Shown piece after piece: positions 35,379 through 45,350 of a stretch of DNA of 64,000 nt. Each line of letters begins with the position of its first letter. Within the stretch, counting starts at the first letter, position 1. The translations under genes and the position numbers were made by a program. The DNA comes from Aquisalinus flavus (lineage in GTDB: Bacteria; Pseudomonadota; Alphaproteobacteria; Caulobacterales; Parvularculaceae): contig NZ_CP042288.1 in the NCBI RefSeq assembly GCF_022559625.1, forward strand, positions 830,409 through 894,408. The letters are read 5' to 3'. A model generated the notes under the pieces. That model was given only the letters and a program-made list of their open reading frames with translations, was not told the origin of the DNA and searched no databases.

Positions 35379-36869
35379 CTAATGGTTGAGCAGCCGGTCC
35401 ATGGCGCCGGGCTTGTCATGTTCGGCAAGCCGGTCGACGATCGTACGGCTTGCATCGTTCAGCCCGACGATCTCGACCTCAGCGCCTTCGCGACGGAATT
35501 TCAGTACCGCCATATCGAGGGCCTGGACCGAGGATATATCCCAGATATGGGCATTGGAAACATCAATCACGACCTTGTCGAGGGCCTCCTTGTAGTCGAA
35601 GGCGGCAGCAAAATCCTCGGTCGAGGCAAAGAACAGCTGCCCTTCCACGGTATAGGTGCGGGTGAGGCCGTCGTCAGACAGTGCCGAGCGGATGCCGAAA
35701 ATCTGGGCGATCTTCCATGCGAAGAAAATGGCCGACAGAAGCACGCCGACAAGGACACCGATGGCGAGGTTGTGGCTGAAGATCGTCACCACGACGGTCG
35801 CGATCATGACGATGGAAGAGGAGCGCGGGTGGTCGCGAAGATTCTTTATCGACGACCAGGAGAAGGTGCCGATCGAGACCATGATCATGATCGCAACGAG
35901 CGCAGCCATGGGCACGAGGGCCACGATGTCGCCGATGAACACGACCATGATGAGCAGATAGACACCGGCAGAAAAACAGGACAACCGTCCGCGGCCGCCG
36001 GATTTCACGTTGATGATCGACTGGCCGATCATGGCGCAGCCGGCCATGCCGCCGATAAAGCCGGTCGCCGTGTTGGCGATGCCCTGGCCGATGCACTCCT
36101 GGTTCTTGTCGGATGGCGTGTCGGTCAGTTCGTCGACGATGGAGGCGGTCAGCAGCGATTCCAGCAGGCCGACGACGGCGACGGCGGCCGAATAGGGCAG
36201 GATGATCTGCAGCGTTTCCCAGGTCAGCGGGATATCGGGCAGGAGGAAGACCGGCAGCGTATCCGGCAACTCGCCCATGTCGCCGACGGTGCGCAGGTCG
36301 AAGCCGAAGATCAGCGCGACACCGGTGAGGAGGACGATGCAGACGAGCGGCGAGGGGATCGCTTTCGTCAGCATCGGGAAGAGATAGATGATGGCAAGCC
36401 CGGCAGCGACCATGGGATAGGTCAGCCACGGCACGCCGACCAGTTCCGGTATTTGCGCCATGAAGATCAGGATGGCGAGGGCGTTGACGAAGCCGGTGAG
36501 AACCGAGCGCGAGACGAAGCGCATGACATAGCCGAGCTTCAAAAGACCGCAGCCGATCTGGATCAGGCCGGCGAGGACCGTGGCAGCGAGCAGATATTCC
36601 AGGCCGTAATCGCGCACGAGGGTGACCATGAGGACGGCGGTCGCGGCAGTCGCGGCGGAGATCATGCCGGGGCGCCCGCCGGTAATGGCGACGAGAACCG
36701 CGATCGAGAAGGAGGCATAGAGACCGACCCTGGGGTCGACGCCGGCGATGATCGAAAAGGCGATTGCTTCAGGGATGAGGGCCAGGGCTACGACAAGGCC
36801 GGCGATGAGGTCGGCGCGGACATTGCCGAACCATTCCCGCCGCATGCGGGCAATAAAGTCAGAATTCAC
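35379..36869 (-). CDS. SulP family anion transporter with STAS domain
   Basis: A 496-residue transporter with a GTG start preceded by GGAGA. The SulP membrane part has about 12-14 spans and the motifs [20 protein letters not shown] and GLYASF at the start. A cytoplasmic STAS domain is at about 400-490 ([20 protein letters not shown]), lacking an obvious phospho-Ser in the usual place. Substrates in this family are sulfate, bicarbonate or other anions; nothing here decides between them. Ten extra in-frame codons upstream from a TTG are less likely to be translated. Confidence 0.9.
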   Translation of the reverse strand: MNSDFIARMRREWFGNVRADLIAGLVVALALIPEAIAFSIIAGVDPRVGLYASFSIAVLVAITGGRPGMISAATAATAVLMVTLVRDYGLEYLLAATVLAGLIQIGCGLLKLGYVMRFVSRSVLTGFVNALAILIFMAQIPELVGVPWLTYPMVAAGLAIIYLFPMLTKAIPSPLVCIVLLTGVALIFGFDLRTVGDMGELPDTLPVFLLPDIPLTWETLQIILPYSAAVAVVGLLESLLTASIVDELTDTPSDKNQECIGQGIANTATGFIGGMAGCAMIGQSIINVKSGGRGRLSCFSAGVYLLIMVVFIGDIVALVPMAALVAIMIMVSIGTFSWSSIKNLRDHPRSSSIVMIATVVVTIFSHNLAIGVLVGVLLSAIFFAWKIAQIFGIRSALSDDGLTRTYTVEGQLFFASTEDFAAAFDYKEALDKVVIDVSNAHIWDISSVQALDMAVLKFRREGAEVEIVGLNDASRTIVDRLAEHDKPGAMDRLLNH

Positions 36870-37089
36870 GGATCGTCTCCAACGGGTTTGGAAGCGCAAA
36901 GGGCTTGAAAATTTTCTCTTGATGCCGGTGGCCTAGCAGTGCCCGTCGCATTGATCCACCATTTTTTGCGGTGCAGCAAGGAAGCCGGCGTCCGGCTCAC
37001 CGGCTTGAGGAGACCGTTTCACCGCAAGCGCTCTTGAGTGGCGGCCAGTTGTCGATAAGCTAACGGACAGAACAAGAGAGGAAACAGAA

Positions 37090-37998
37090 ATGGCTTCAAC
37101 ACTTCACGGATCGCACTTTCTCAAGGCGTCGCTTCTGGCGCTGGCCACTGGCCTTGCCGCCGCAGCCTGCGCATCGGCCGATGACGAGGTAAATCTCGGC
37201 GCGAAGGAAGCGGCCGGCGAAACCTATATGCTGGAACAGACGCCACCGGCCGGATACGAGCTGGTGTGGGCTGACGAGTTCAACGGCGAGGGACTGCCCG
37301 ACGCCTCCAAATGGGCCTATGATACCCACGCCAACAAGGGCGGCTGGTATAATGACGAGCTGCAATATTATGCCGATGCGCGGTTGCAGAATTCCCGCCA
37401 GGAAGATGGCGTGCTGGTCATCGAGGCGCACCGCGAAGAGCTGGCGCAAGAGGATGATTGGGGCGGACAGGAATTCACCTCGGCCCGGCTGATCACCGAG
37501 GGCAGGCAGTCGTGGCAATACGGCTTCTTCGAGATCAGGGCAAAAGTGCCGTGCGGCTATGGCGTCTGGCCGGCAATCTGGATGCTCTCGGATAGCGATC
37601 TGGGCTGGCCCGATGGCGGGGAGATCGACATCATGGAGCATGTCGGCACGGAACCGGACACGGTCTATGGCACGGTCCACACCCGCGACTACACACACTC
37701 CAAGGGGACCGGCCGCGGCAGCAAGATCGACCTGCCGACCGCCTGCGAAGCGTTTCACGACTACCAGCTGCACTGGACCAAAGACCGGATCGAGATCGGC
37801 GTCGATGGCGAAATTTTCTTCGCGCTCGACAATGACGGTACCGGGACCGGCTCATGGCCGTTCTTCGACCCGCAATACCTGCTGATGAACGTCGCCGTCG
37901 GCGGCTGGGGCGGCAATGACGAGTCGAAGATCGCCGAGACGGAATTCCCGGTACGGATGGAAGTCGACTATGTGCGCGTCTGGCAGGAAGCTGAATAG
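37090..37998 (+). CDS. Glycoside hydrolase family 16 (laminarinase-like)
   Basis: A 302-residue secreted enzyme of the GH16 beta-jelly-roll family. The catalytic motif EIDIMEHVG (about residues 178-186, ExDxxE type) supplies nucleophile and acid/base Glu. The N-terminus has a signal peptide; a Cys after AAAA (about residue 27) could make it a lipoprotein, but the box is poor. LVWADEFNGEGLPDASKW is the usual opening of bacterial beta-1,3-glucanases, so laminarin-like algal glucan is a likely substrate. AGAGAGGAAAC precedes the ATG. It stands alone, without a TonB partner or sugar transporter. Confidence 0.9.
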   Translation: MASTLHGSHFLKASLLALATGLAAAACASADDEVNLGAKEAAGETYMLEQTPPAGYELVWADEFNGEGLPDASKWAYDTHANKGGWYNDELQYYADARLQNSRQEDGVLVIEAHREELAQEDDWGGQEFTSARLITEGRQSWQYGFFEIRAKVPCGYGVWPAIWMLSDSDLGWPDGGEIDIMEHVGTEPDTVYGTVHTRDYTHSKGTGRGSKIDLPTACEAFHDYQLHWTKDRIEIGVDGEIFFALDNDGTGTGSWPFFDPQYLLMNVAVGGWGGNDESKIAETEFPVRMEVDYVRVWQEAE

Positions 37999-38006
37999 GC
38001 GGGAGC

Positions 38007-39863
38007 CTATTGCGCTGGTTCTTCTATCGGCTCATCCGCGCCGATGAAGCCGCCTGACTGGTGGGCCCAGAGGTCGGCATAGATGCCGCCGCGTTCTACC
38101 AGGTCGCGGTGGCTGCCCTGCTCGACGATCCGCCCACGGTCGATAATGACCAGCCGGTCCATCGCCGCGATGGTCGACAGCCGGTGGGCGATAGCGAGCA
38201 CGGTCTTGCCGACCATCAGCTGTTGCAGCTGGGTCTGGATCGCCAGCTCGACTTCCGAATCGAGGGCAGAGGTGGCCTCGTCGAGGATCAGGATCGGCGC
38301 GTTCTTCAGGATCAGCCGGGCAATCGCGATGCGCTGGCGCTGGCCGCCGGAAAGCTTGACCCCGCGCTCGCCGACATGGGCGTCGTAACCCGTGCGGCCC
38401 TTGCCATCGACGAGATCGGGGATGAAGTCCGCCGCTTCGGCGAGACGGGCGGCGTTCTCGACCATCTCCATCGTCGCATCCTCGCGGCCATAGGCGATGT
38501 TGTCGTAGATCGAGCGATGGAGCAGGGACGTATCCTGCGAGACCACGGCGATGGCCTTTCGCAACTCGTCCTGACGGACCTGGGAGATATCCTGTCCGTC
38601 GATCAGGATACGGCCCTTTTCGACATCGTAGAGACGCAGCAGCAGGGCGACGAGGGTCGACTTGCCGGCACCGGAGCGGCCGACGAGGCCAACCTTCTCG
38701 CCGGGCGCGATGTCGAGCGACAGGGTCTCGATGATGCCGGAGCCCTTGCCATAGTGGAAGCCGACCTTGTCGAAGGATATGGCGCCGCCGGCAACGGCGA
38801 AGGGTTTCGGCTCGGCAATGTCTGCGACCTTGATCGGACGGGCAATGGTCTCGATGCCGTCCTGGACCGAGCCGATGGATTCGAACAGCCCCGCGACCTC
38901 GAAGATGAACCAGTGGCTCATGCCCTGGATGCGCATCAGCAGCGCCCCGGCGACAGCGAGCGCGCCTGCCTGCACCAGCCCCTGGGACCACAGCCACAGG
39001 CCGAGGCCGAGCGTGGTGGCAATAAGGGCAGCGTTGATGACACTCAACGTCACCGACAGGCCGGTGACCTGCCGCATCTGCCGGTAGACCGTGCCGAGCA
39101 TGATCTCCATGCCGTCGCGGGCATAGGCCTCCTCGTTCTGGCCGGAGGAGAACATCTTCACCGTCTGGATATTGGTGTAGGCATCGACGATCCGTCCGAC
39201 GAGCGAGGAGCGGGCGTCGGCCTGTTCCTTGGCGACATCGCGCAGCTGCGGCAGGAAGTGCCGCATCGTGGCGAAATAGGCGACGAGCCAGATCATGATC
39301 GGTGCGGCGAGGCGCAGGTCGGCGCTGGCGAACAGGATGACCGCGCCGATGAAATAGACCGCGACATAGACGAACAAATTCGTCACTTTCACGACCGCGT
39401 CGCGCACGCCGAGCGCGGTCTGCATGACCTTGGTCGTCAGCCGCCCGGCGAAATCATCGGTGAAGAAATGGGTTGATTGGCGCAGCATGTAACGGTGCGC
39501 GCGCCAGCGGATCTGCATGGCGTAGTTCCCGAGCAGACCGTTATGCAGGATGGTGTCGCTGATCAACCCGAACAGCGGCCAGACGACCATGGTGACGAGG
39601 CCGATCACGATCAGTTCCGTGCCGCGTTCTGCGAACAGGGCGGACGGGTCGGTGCCGGCCAGCCAGTCGACGATCGAGCCGAGGAAATTGAAGATGGCAA
39701 CCTCGACAACCGCGGCACCTGCCGAGAACAGTGCGAGGCCGACGAGCAGCCAGCGGAATGGCTTGGTATAATGCCACGTGAAGGCCAGAAGCCCCGTTGG
39801 CGGCATGTCCTGGGGCTCGTCAGGGAAGGGCGAGACGGTTTTTTCGAACCAGCGGAACCACAT
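38007..39863 (-). CDS. ABC exporter, fused membrane and ATPase domains
   Basis: A 618-residue half-transporter that would act as a homodimer. Six spans cover about 35-330, then the ATPase domain: Walker A GLVGRSGAGKST, Q-loop VSQDTSLL, signature LSGGQRQRIAIAR, Walker B ILILDEAT and an H-loop in AHRLST. Layout resembles MsbA and ATM1-like exporters; the N-terminal soluble stretch EDM and basic region do not identify the cargo. It converges with the GH16 gene, 8 bp apart, and diverges from the kinase gene. Confidence 0.92.
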   Translation of the reverse strand: MWFRWFEKTVSPFPDEPQDMPPTGLLAFTWHYTKPFRWLLVGLALFSAGAAVVEVAIFNFLGSIVDWLAGTDPSALFAERGTELIVIGLVTMVVWPLFGLISDTILHNGLLGNYAMQIRWRAHRYMLRQSTHFFTDDFAGRLTTKVMQTALGVRDAVVKVTNLFVYVAVYFIGAVILFASADLRLAAPIMIWLVAYFATMRHFLPQLRDVAKEQADARSSLVGRIVDAYTNIQTVKMFSSGQNEEAYARDGMEIMLGTVYRQMRQVTGLSVTLSVINAALIATTLGLGLWLWSQGLVQAGALAVAGALLMRIQGMSHWFIFEVAGLFESIGSVQDGIETIARPIKVADIAEPKPFAVAGGAISFDKVGFHYGKGSGIIETLSLDIAPGEKVGLVGRSGAGKSTLVALLLRLYDVEKGRILIDGQDISQVRQDELRKAIAVVSQDTSLLHRSIYDNIAYGREDATMEMVENAARLAEAADFIPDLVDGKGRTGYDAHVGERGVKLSGGQRQRIAIARLILKNAPILILDEATSALDSEVELAIQTQLQQLMVGKTVLAIAHRLSTIAAMDRLVIIDRGRIVEQGSHRDLVERGGIYADLWAHQSGGFIGADEPIEEPAQ

Positions 39864-40062
39864 GAACTCTCTCCGATTAGGCCAGCCCGTTGCCAGCCGG
39901 CCCGGATATCAGAGACCTGCAAAAAAGTCACCTCAAAATTATCCTAGATTTATGCGGTGGCTGAGATATGCCTTTATCAGGTGTTTGTGCGCCTCGGGCA
40001 GGGTCGCGTGCTGTGATGTTCAAACCAAGCCTTCCCAGGGGACGGCCGAAGAAGGCGCTGCA

Positions 40063-41787
40063 ATGCTGTTACGCCCTGCTAAGGATAAGGCAGCCGGCAA
40101 TCCTGACCGGCCGGGGCGGCCGCTCGCGGTCGTTCTGTTTTTCCTGGTCCTTGCCGTTCTGCTACCGAGCCTTCTGTTCTCGGTCGTGCTGATCCATCGC
40201 AATGACGATGCCCGCCGCGATGCCGTCTATGTTCAGGTGGATGCGGCAGCAACCACTCTCGCTGATGGCTTCCGCCGCGAAACGACGCGGATGCGGTATA
40301 TTCTGCAATTGCTCTCCACCAAGAACGGTTTGTTGACGGATAATTTCAGCCAGCTTCACGAAGACGCCCAAACAGCCCTGGCAGGCTCCAACACCTATTT
40401 TCTGGTGCTCGACGAGCAGAATAACCAGCTTCTCAATACGCGATTGCCCTATGGCACCGCACTCGGGAAAGGGTCGTCAACAGAGGCGATGGATGCGTCG
40501 CGGTCGTCGGGGGAGGTCGAGATGTCGAGCCTGTTCTTCGGGCGGACCTCCGGCGAGATCGTCTTCAATGTGGTGTATCATCTGAAGCGCGCCGGCGCCG
40601 AGCCACTCAATCTTGCCCTGACCCAGAATGCACGAAACCTGATCAGCGCCGTCGATCTTCCCATGGCGCCAGACTGGAATTTCGCGATCGTCGATCCGAA
40701 TAATCAGTATGCGGCGGGGACCGCCGATATTGCGACCGGCCAGGCTTTCCTCTTCGAGCACGAGATGCTTCACGAGATAGAACCCGCCGACCATACCTTT
40801 GTCGAGCGTGATGGCGTGCGCTATCTGGTTTCTGTCACGGCGGTTCAGCCGGAGGGCTGGCTTGCCGTAGTCTGGGTCCCGGCTGATGTCGTGGAAGCGC
40901 CGCTGCGCCGGGCCTGGATGCTGGTGGTGTTGACCGGCTTGCTGTTGCTGCTGATCTCCATCGGAGCGGCGGCCGGGGGGGCCTGGGTGCTGGCGCGACC
41001 AATCAAACAACTGGCCCGCGATGCCCACGCGCTCGGTTCCGGAGAGCCTGTCGCCGCGCGCAACACCGGCATTGCCGAAATCGATATCGTCTCAGAGCAG
41101 CTTGCTTCGGCGTCCGGCGAAAGGGTGCGCAAGGAAGAAGAGATCCGCTTCCTGCTCAAGGAAGTCTCCCACAGGGCCAAGAACCAGCTCACGGTCGTCG
41201 GCTCGATAGCGCGCCAGAGCCTGAGAAGCTCCGGCGCGGACCCATCCGTATCCGACGCCCTGCTCGAGCGGATCAATGCGCTGTCATTGTCGCTCGACCG
41301 GCTCGTCGGGACACGTCTGAACGCCGCCGAATTGAAGGCGCTTGTGGAGATCCAGCTCGATTCCTTCCTGACCGAACGGGCGGGTCAGGCGGTGATCGAG
41401 GGACCGGATTACGATGTCAGCCCGATGGCGGCGCAGGCCCTTGGCCTCGCGCTGCATGAACTGGCGACCAATGCTGCCAAGTATGGCGCCCTGTCCGTGT
41501 CCAGCGGCAAGGTGCATGTGACCTGGGATATCATACCGCTGGACAGCGGCGAGGAAGGCCCGGGCGGATTTCTCGTCCTGAAATGGGTGGAGACCGGCGG
41601 ACCGGCCGTCGAGTCGCCCAGCCGTACCGGCTTCGGCACCCAGATCGTCGAGACTTATCTGGGCGCTGCCACCGGGGCGAATGTGAAACGTGTCTTTGCC
41701 CCGGAGGGCTTCTCCTGCGTCATCCGCATCCCCCTGAACAAGCTCGGTCCACAGGAGGATGATGAGGAAGACGCTGCCTTCGGATGA
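40063..41787 (+). CDS. Membrane sensor histidine kinase, HWE/HisKA_2 type
   Basis: A 574-residue sensor kinase. Span one is at about 21-44, a periplasmic sensing region (probably a Cache-like fold) follows to about 285, and span two is at about 288-312. A short HAMP-like linker leads to the phosphoacceptor SHRAKNQL (HRxKN), diagnostic of the HisKA_2/HWE group. The ATPase has ALHELATNAAKYGAL and GFGTQIVETYL. Many alphaproteobacterial HWE kinases feed the PhyR general stress response. No response regulator is nearby, so the partner is unknown. The ATG at 40063 lies close to a GAAGGCG site; the frame is open far upstream. Confidence 0.85.
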   Translation: MLLRPAKDKAAGNPDRPGRPLAVVLFFLVLAVLLPSLLFSVVLIHRNDDARRDAVYVQVDAAATTLADGFRRETTRMRYILQLLSTKNGLLTDNFSQLHEDAQTALAGSNTYFLVLDEQNNQLLNTRLPYGTALGKGSSTEAMDASRSSGEVEMSSLFFGRTSGEIVFNVVYHLKRAGAEPLNLALTQNARNLISAVDLPMAPDWNFAIVDPNNQYAAGTADIATGQAFLFEHEMLHEIEPADHTFVERDGVRYLVSVTAVQPEGWLAVVWVPADVVEAPLRRAWMLVVLTGLLLLLISIGAAAGGAWVLARPIKQLARDAHALGSGEPVAARNTGIAEIDIVSEQLASASGERVRKEEEIRFLLKEVSHRAKNQLTVVGSIARQSLRSSGADPSVSDALLERINALSLSLDRLVGTRLNAAELKALVEIQLDSFLTERAGQAVIEGPDYDVSPMAAQALGLALHELATNAAKYGALSVSSGKVHVTWDIIPLDSGEEGPGGFLVLKWVETGGPAVESPSRTGFGTQIVETYLGAATGANVKRVFAPEGFSCVIRIPLNKLGPQEDDEEDAAFG

Positions 41788-41812
41788 TTCCATTCGAACG
41801 CAGGTTGATCTA
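41786..41812. repeat. ATTCGAACGCAG motif between two stop codons
   Basis: GATTCCATTCGAACGCAG followed by GTTGATCTA fills exactly the space between the kinase stop and the fumC stop, which converge. The same core occurs at 11831-11860 between ppx and rnd, also convergent genes. Confidence 0.7.
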
Positions 41813-43201
41813 ACGCGGTGAGATCATGTGCTCCGGCTTGACGATGTCGTCATAGTCCTCTTCCGAAACATAGCCGAGCTTGACCGCTTCCTCGCGCAGG
41901 GTGGTGCCATTCTTGTGCGCTTCCTTGGCGATCCTGGTCGCATTGTCATAGCCGATGGTCGGGGCCAGCGCCGTGACCAGCATCAGCGAGCGCTCCATCA
42001 GGTCCTTGATGCGGGCTGTATTCGCGGTGATGCCGATGACGCATTTTTCGGTGAAGGAATTGGCTGCATCGCTCAGCAGGCGGATCGATTGCAGCGTGTT
42101 GTAGGCGATGACTGGCTTGAACACGTTCAGCTCGAAATGACCCTGCGACCCGGCGAAGGAGACGGTCGTGTTGTTGCCGATGACCTGGGCGCAGACCATG
42201 GTCATTGCCTCGCACTGGGTCGGGTTGACCTTGCCCGGCATGATCGACGAGCCGGGCTCGTTCTCGGGCAGGGAGATCTCGGCGATGCCGGAGCGCGGAC
42301 CCGAGCCGAGCAGGCGGATATCATTGGCGATCTTGAACAGCGAGACGGCGACCTCGTTGAGGGCGCCATGGGCCTCGACCATTGCGTCATGGGTGGCGAG
42401 CGCCTCGAACTTGTTCGGTGCGGTGACAAAGGGCAGCTTGGTGAAACTGGCGACTTCCTCGGCGAATTTCTCGGCAAAGCCTTTTTTCGAGTTGATACCG
42501 GTGCCGACTGCCGTGCCGCCCTGGGCGAGCGCATAAAGGCGCGGCAGCACGCCCTCGACCCGCTCGATTCCGTATTCGACCATGGCGGTGTATCCGGAGA
42601 ATTCCTGGCCGAGGGTCAGCGGCGTTGCGTCCTGGAGGTGGGTGCGGCCGATCTTGATGATATCGTCGAATTTCTTCGCCTTGTCGTTCAGGGCGTCGCG
42701 CAGGCTCTGCAGCGCCGGGACGAGGCGGTGGACGATTTCTTCCGCCGCAGCGATGTGCATGGCCGTCGGGAAGGTGTCGTTGGAGGATTGCGAGCGGTTG
42801 ACGTGATCGTTCGGATGGACCGGGGACTTGGAGCCGATCTCGCCGCCGAGAATCTCGATGGCGCGGTTGGCGACGACCTCGTTGGTGTTCATGTTGGACT
42901 GGGTGCCGGAGCCGGTCTGCCAGACCGACAGGGGGAAGTGATCGTCGAGCTTGCCGTCGGCGACTTCCGTCGCCGCCTCGATAATGGCCTTGCCGATTTT
43001 CGCATCGAGATTGTCCTGCGCCATGTTCACATTGGCGGCGGAGCGCTTGATGATGCCAAGAGCCCGGATCAGCGGAGCCGGCATGGTTTCCGTGCCGATC
43101 GGAAAGTTGATGAGAGAGCGGGCGGACTGGGCGCCGTAATATTTGCCGGCAGGCACTTCCAGCGGGCCGAAGCTGTCGGTTTCGGTACGATGATCGCTCA
43201 T
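41810..43201 (-). CDS. fumC: Fumarate hydratase, class II
   Basis: FumC hydrates fumarate to L-malate in the TCA cycle; the iron-free class II enzyme is a heat-stable tetramer. The 463 residues include [14 protein letters not shown], the [14 protein letters not shown] substrate loop, TALNE-like helices and the signature [11 protein letters not shown] with the catalytic Ser. Length and motifs are complete. It converges with the kinase gene and starts opposite the DUF6065-like gene with a 107-bp gap between. Confidence 0.97.
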   Translation of the reverse strand: MSDHRTETDSFGPLEVPAGKYYGAQSARSLINFPIGTETMPAPLIRALGIIKRSAANVNMAQDNLDAKIGKAIIEAATEVADGKLDDHFPLSVWQTGSGTQSNMNTNEVVANRAIEILGGEIGSKSPVHPNDHVNRSQSSNDTFPTAMHIAAAEEIVHRLVPALQSLRDALNDKAKKFDDIIKIGRTHLQDATPLTLGQEFSGYTAMVEYGIERVEGVLPRLYALAQGGTAVGTGINSKKGFAEKFAEEVASFTKLPFVTAPNKFEALATHDAMVEAHGALNEVAVSLFKIANDIRLLGSGPRSGIAEISLPENEPGSSIMPGKVNPTQCEAMTMVCAQVIGNNTTVSFAGSQGHFELNVFKPVIAYNTLQSIRLLSDAANSFTEKCVIGITANTARIKDLMERSLMLVTALAPTIGYDNATRIAKEAHKNGTTLREEAVKLGYVSEEDYDDIVKPEHMISPR

Positions 43202-43307
43202 TGATGGCTCCTCGATTGCAGTTATTCCGGCGCGGTATATCCTGTCACCGGCGTGAAGGCCATAGAGCTTTCTCAGTCATGGTCCGGTGAGAGGAAGGGT
43301 CAGCAGC

Positions 43308-44021
43308 ATGGATGACAGCGACGGCAAGATAGAGTTCCTGTGCCAGCCCGGCCTCGCAGACGCCATCCCGGCGCCGGCGCGCGCCGGCAAGTTCATCCCC
43401 GACTGGTATCGCAGCCTGGAACGGGAGATGGGCATGCCGACAAAAGAAGGCCTGCCCGGATTGACGGCGAAGGCCTGCCTGCCGATGGCGGATGCGTTCG
43501 GTCTCGGCTTCGTCATCCCGCTGCCGGTGACCGTGCGGCTGCTGATCCCGGAGGACAGGGTCAACATCCGGATGGGCTGGGCGGCGGATGCGCCGTTCCA
43601 GCCGGTCGAGACCCATCATCCCGGCCAGATTGGCGCGCCGGAACCGCCATTCCAGCAAGTCATGCCGCTGAAATTCATCAACCCGTGGCGCATCAAGGTG
43701 CCGGAAGGGTATTCGGTCCTGTTCACCCAGCCTTTCAATCATGCCGAATTGCCGTTCAGCTGTTTCACCGGCCTCGTCGATTGCGACCGGTTCCACACCA
43801 CGGTGAACTTTCCCTTCCAGTGGACCGGACCGGCGGGCGATTTCACCCTGCCAGCGGGCATGCCGATCGCCCAGCTCGTGCCGATCCGGCGGGATACCCT
43901 CCTGCGGGACCACGAGGCGCGGGGCGCGAGCGAGTCCGAGCTGGCCGAGCAGAATGAAGCGAACCGGATGAAATATACCGAAATCTCGTCCTATGCCCGG
44001 GAATGGCGTACACGGAAGTAA
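43308..44021 (+). CDS. DUF6065-like cytosolic protein
   Basis: A 237-residue soluble protein without signal peptide or span. It looks like the family DUF6065: an opening FLCQPGLADAIPAPARAGKFIPDWY, repeated aromatic/Pro motifs (MGWAADAPFQPVE, INPWRIKVPEGYSVLF), LVDCDRFHTTVNFPF, and a charged C-terminal helix ending near SYAREW. The fold may be a double-psi or cupin-like barrel, judging from beta-rich spacing, but no catalytic set is clear. The name is from memory of the pattern and unverified. GAGGAAGGGT precedes the ATG. Confidence 0.6.
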   Translation: MDDSDGKIEFLCQPGLADAIPAPARAGKFIPDWYRSLEREMGMPTKEGLPGLTAKACLPMADAFGLGFVIPLPVTVRLLIPEDRVNIRMGWAADAPFQPVETHHPGQIGAPEPPFQQVMPLKFINPWRIKVPEGYSVLFTQPFNHAELPFSCFTGLVDCDRFHTTVNFPFQWTGPAGDFTLPAGMPIAQLVPIRRDTLLRDHEARGASESELAEQNEANRMKYTEISSYAREWRTRK

Positions 44022-44049
44022 TGTGACGCAATGCTGCGCTGCCTGCAGG

Positions 44050-45132
44050 TCAGTCGTTCCAGCGGAAGGATTTGACGTTGTATGACTCGGTGGCGTAGCT
44101 GCGCAGCCTGGTGCCTGTCGTCGAGCGATTCGGGCGGTCCATGGTGCTGCGCGAGAGGTATAGTTTCTGCCCGGCAAAATCCATGATGAAGTCATGCCCG
44201 GCAAACATGCTGGCGCCGGCGATGAACAGCGGCTGGCCCGCCGCACCCGAGATGTTGGCGGAATCGAATTCATGCACCAGAACCATGTGATCGTAATAGG
44301 CGTAGTCGCCGATGCGCAGCACGGGATAGATGCTTGCGACCGTTGGCAGGAATTCATCGACCGCGCCCTGGAGCTGCCAATCGCGCCGCAGCATCCGGCG
44401 GCGTTCCTGAAGGCTCGGGTGCTGAATATCTGCCCAGTTCATCAGGGTGAAAGCGGAACCGAGGTCGACCAGCCCCGGAATGGTGCGCCCGTCAATCTCG
44501 ACATCGGCGAAGTAGAGTTCCTCGAGCCCCGCACCATAGGGATCGCGGCGAAGCGGAACCTCGATCCAGCCTGTCTCGACATAGGGCACGAGGCTTCTGT
44601 GCGGAATGAAATAGAAGGACCGCTCCTCGGGGTACCAGGCAAGGGCAAAGTCACCGAGGATGTCGAGACCGATCAGGCCCGAGGCTGTCTCCCCCGCATT
44701 CTGGCGGCGGCTGTCGAGGACGACAAGCAGCTTGTCCTCCTCGCGGATCGGGCCGATGTCGATGGAGCCGACACGAATAACGGGGCGCATGGCCGTGCCG
44801 ACAATGCCCCTGACCTGCACCTGCCGGCCGGGGATGACGTCGATGCCGAGCCTGGCGCGGGCATCATTGAAGATGGCGGAAGTGGTCGATCCGGTGTCGA
44901 CAAGGAACGGGTAGGGGCCTTCGCCATCGACCAGCACGTCGATCAGCATGCCGCCATCATCGGTGAAGGAAACCGGCACGACGATGGCGCCATCCTCGCG
45001 CAGCTGGATGAAATCATCCTCGATGCGATGGGTCGCGCAGCTTGTCAGGCCTAGCGTTACGAGGACGAGCAACAGCAAGGGCGCTGCCGCCCGCGGCGGC
45101 CCGTCGCATCCTCGCCATCCCAGGACCTGCAT
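44050..45132 (-). CDS. Lipoprotein aspartic protease, two retropepsin-like lobes
   Basis: A 360-residue protein with a basic, Trp-containing start, a hydrophobic helix (17-30) and lipobox LTSC, lipid on Cys32. Lobe one has FLVDTGSTTS (D79), a retropepsin active site. Lobe two has PGLVDLGSAFTL (D223), where Leu replaces the usual Thr/Ser of DTG. Together they look like two halves of a pepsin-like active site on one chain. Start at 45132 has GGAAGGAAAAGG upstream; 37 further codons stay open but lack support. Whether lobe two is catalytic is open. Confidence 0.75.
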   Translation of the reverse strand: MQVLGWRGCDGPPRAAAPLLLLVLVTLGLTSCATHRIEDDFIQLREDGAIVVPVSFTDDGGMLIDVLVDGEGPYPFLVDTGSTTSAIFNDARARLGIDVIPGRQVQVRGIVGTAMRPVIRVGSIDIGPIREEDKLLVVLDSRRQNAGETASGLIGLDILGDFALAWYPEERSFYFIPHRSLVPYVETGWIEVPLRRDPYGAGLEELYFADVEIDGRTIPGLVDLGSAFTLMNWADIQHPSLQERRRMLRRDWQLQGAVDEFLPTVASIYPVLRIGDYAYYDHMVLVHEFDSANISGAAGQPLFIAGASMFAGHDFIMDFAGQKLYLSRSTMDRPNRSTTGTRLRSYATESYNVKSFRWND

Positions 45133-45350
45133 GGTCAGGCCTTTTCCTTCCCGGGCCGGTTGCTCTGGTCTATTGCCCTTTTCCAGCCCTGTTTCACCGA
45201 TAATAGAGTAAAAATCGTCGTTCGTCGCGCGTGAGAGAGGCAAGGCGTGTATCTTTCACGACGAAGCAGACGGGAACAGCCTTGTTGCCAACGCTGTAAG
45301 GCGATGAAATCATATTGAAAAACGGCAGTCGGGCCGGAAAGGGACGCTTC

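Noticed and set aside
35355-36908. 517-codon frame antisense to the SulP gene, rich in Asp/Arg/His
   Set aside because: Low-complexity composition expected from the complement of a membrane protein; no ribosome site.
38061-39476. 471-codon frame antisense to the ABC exporter
   Set aside because: Shadow of the exporter gene; no domain seen.
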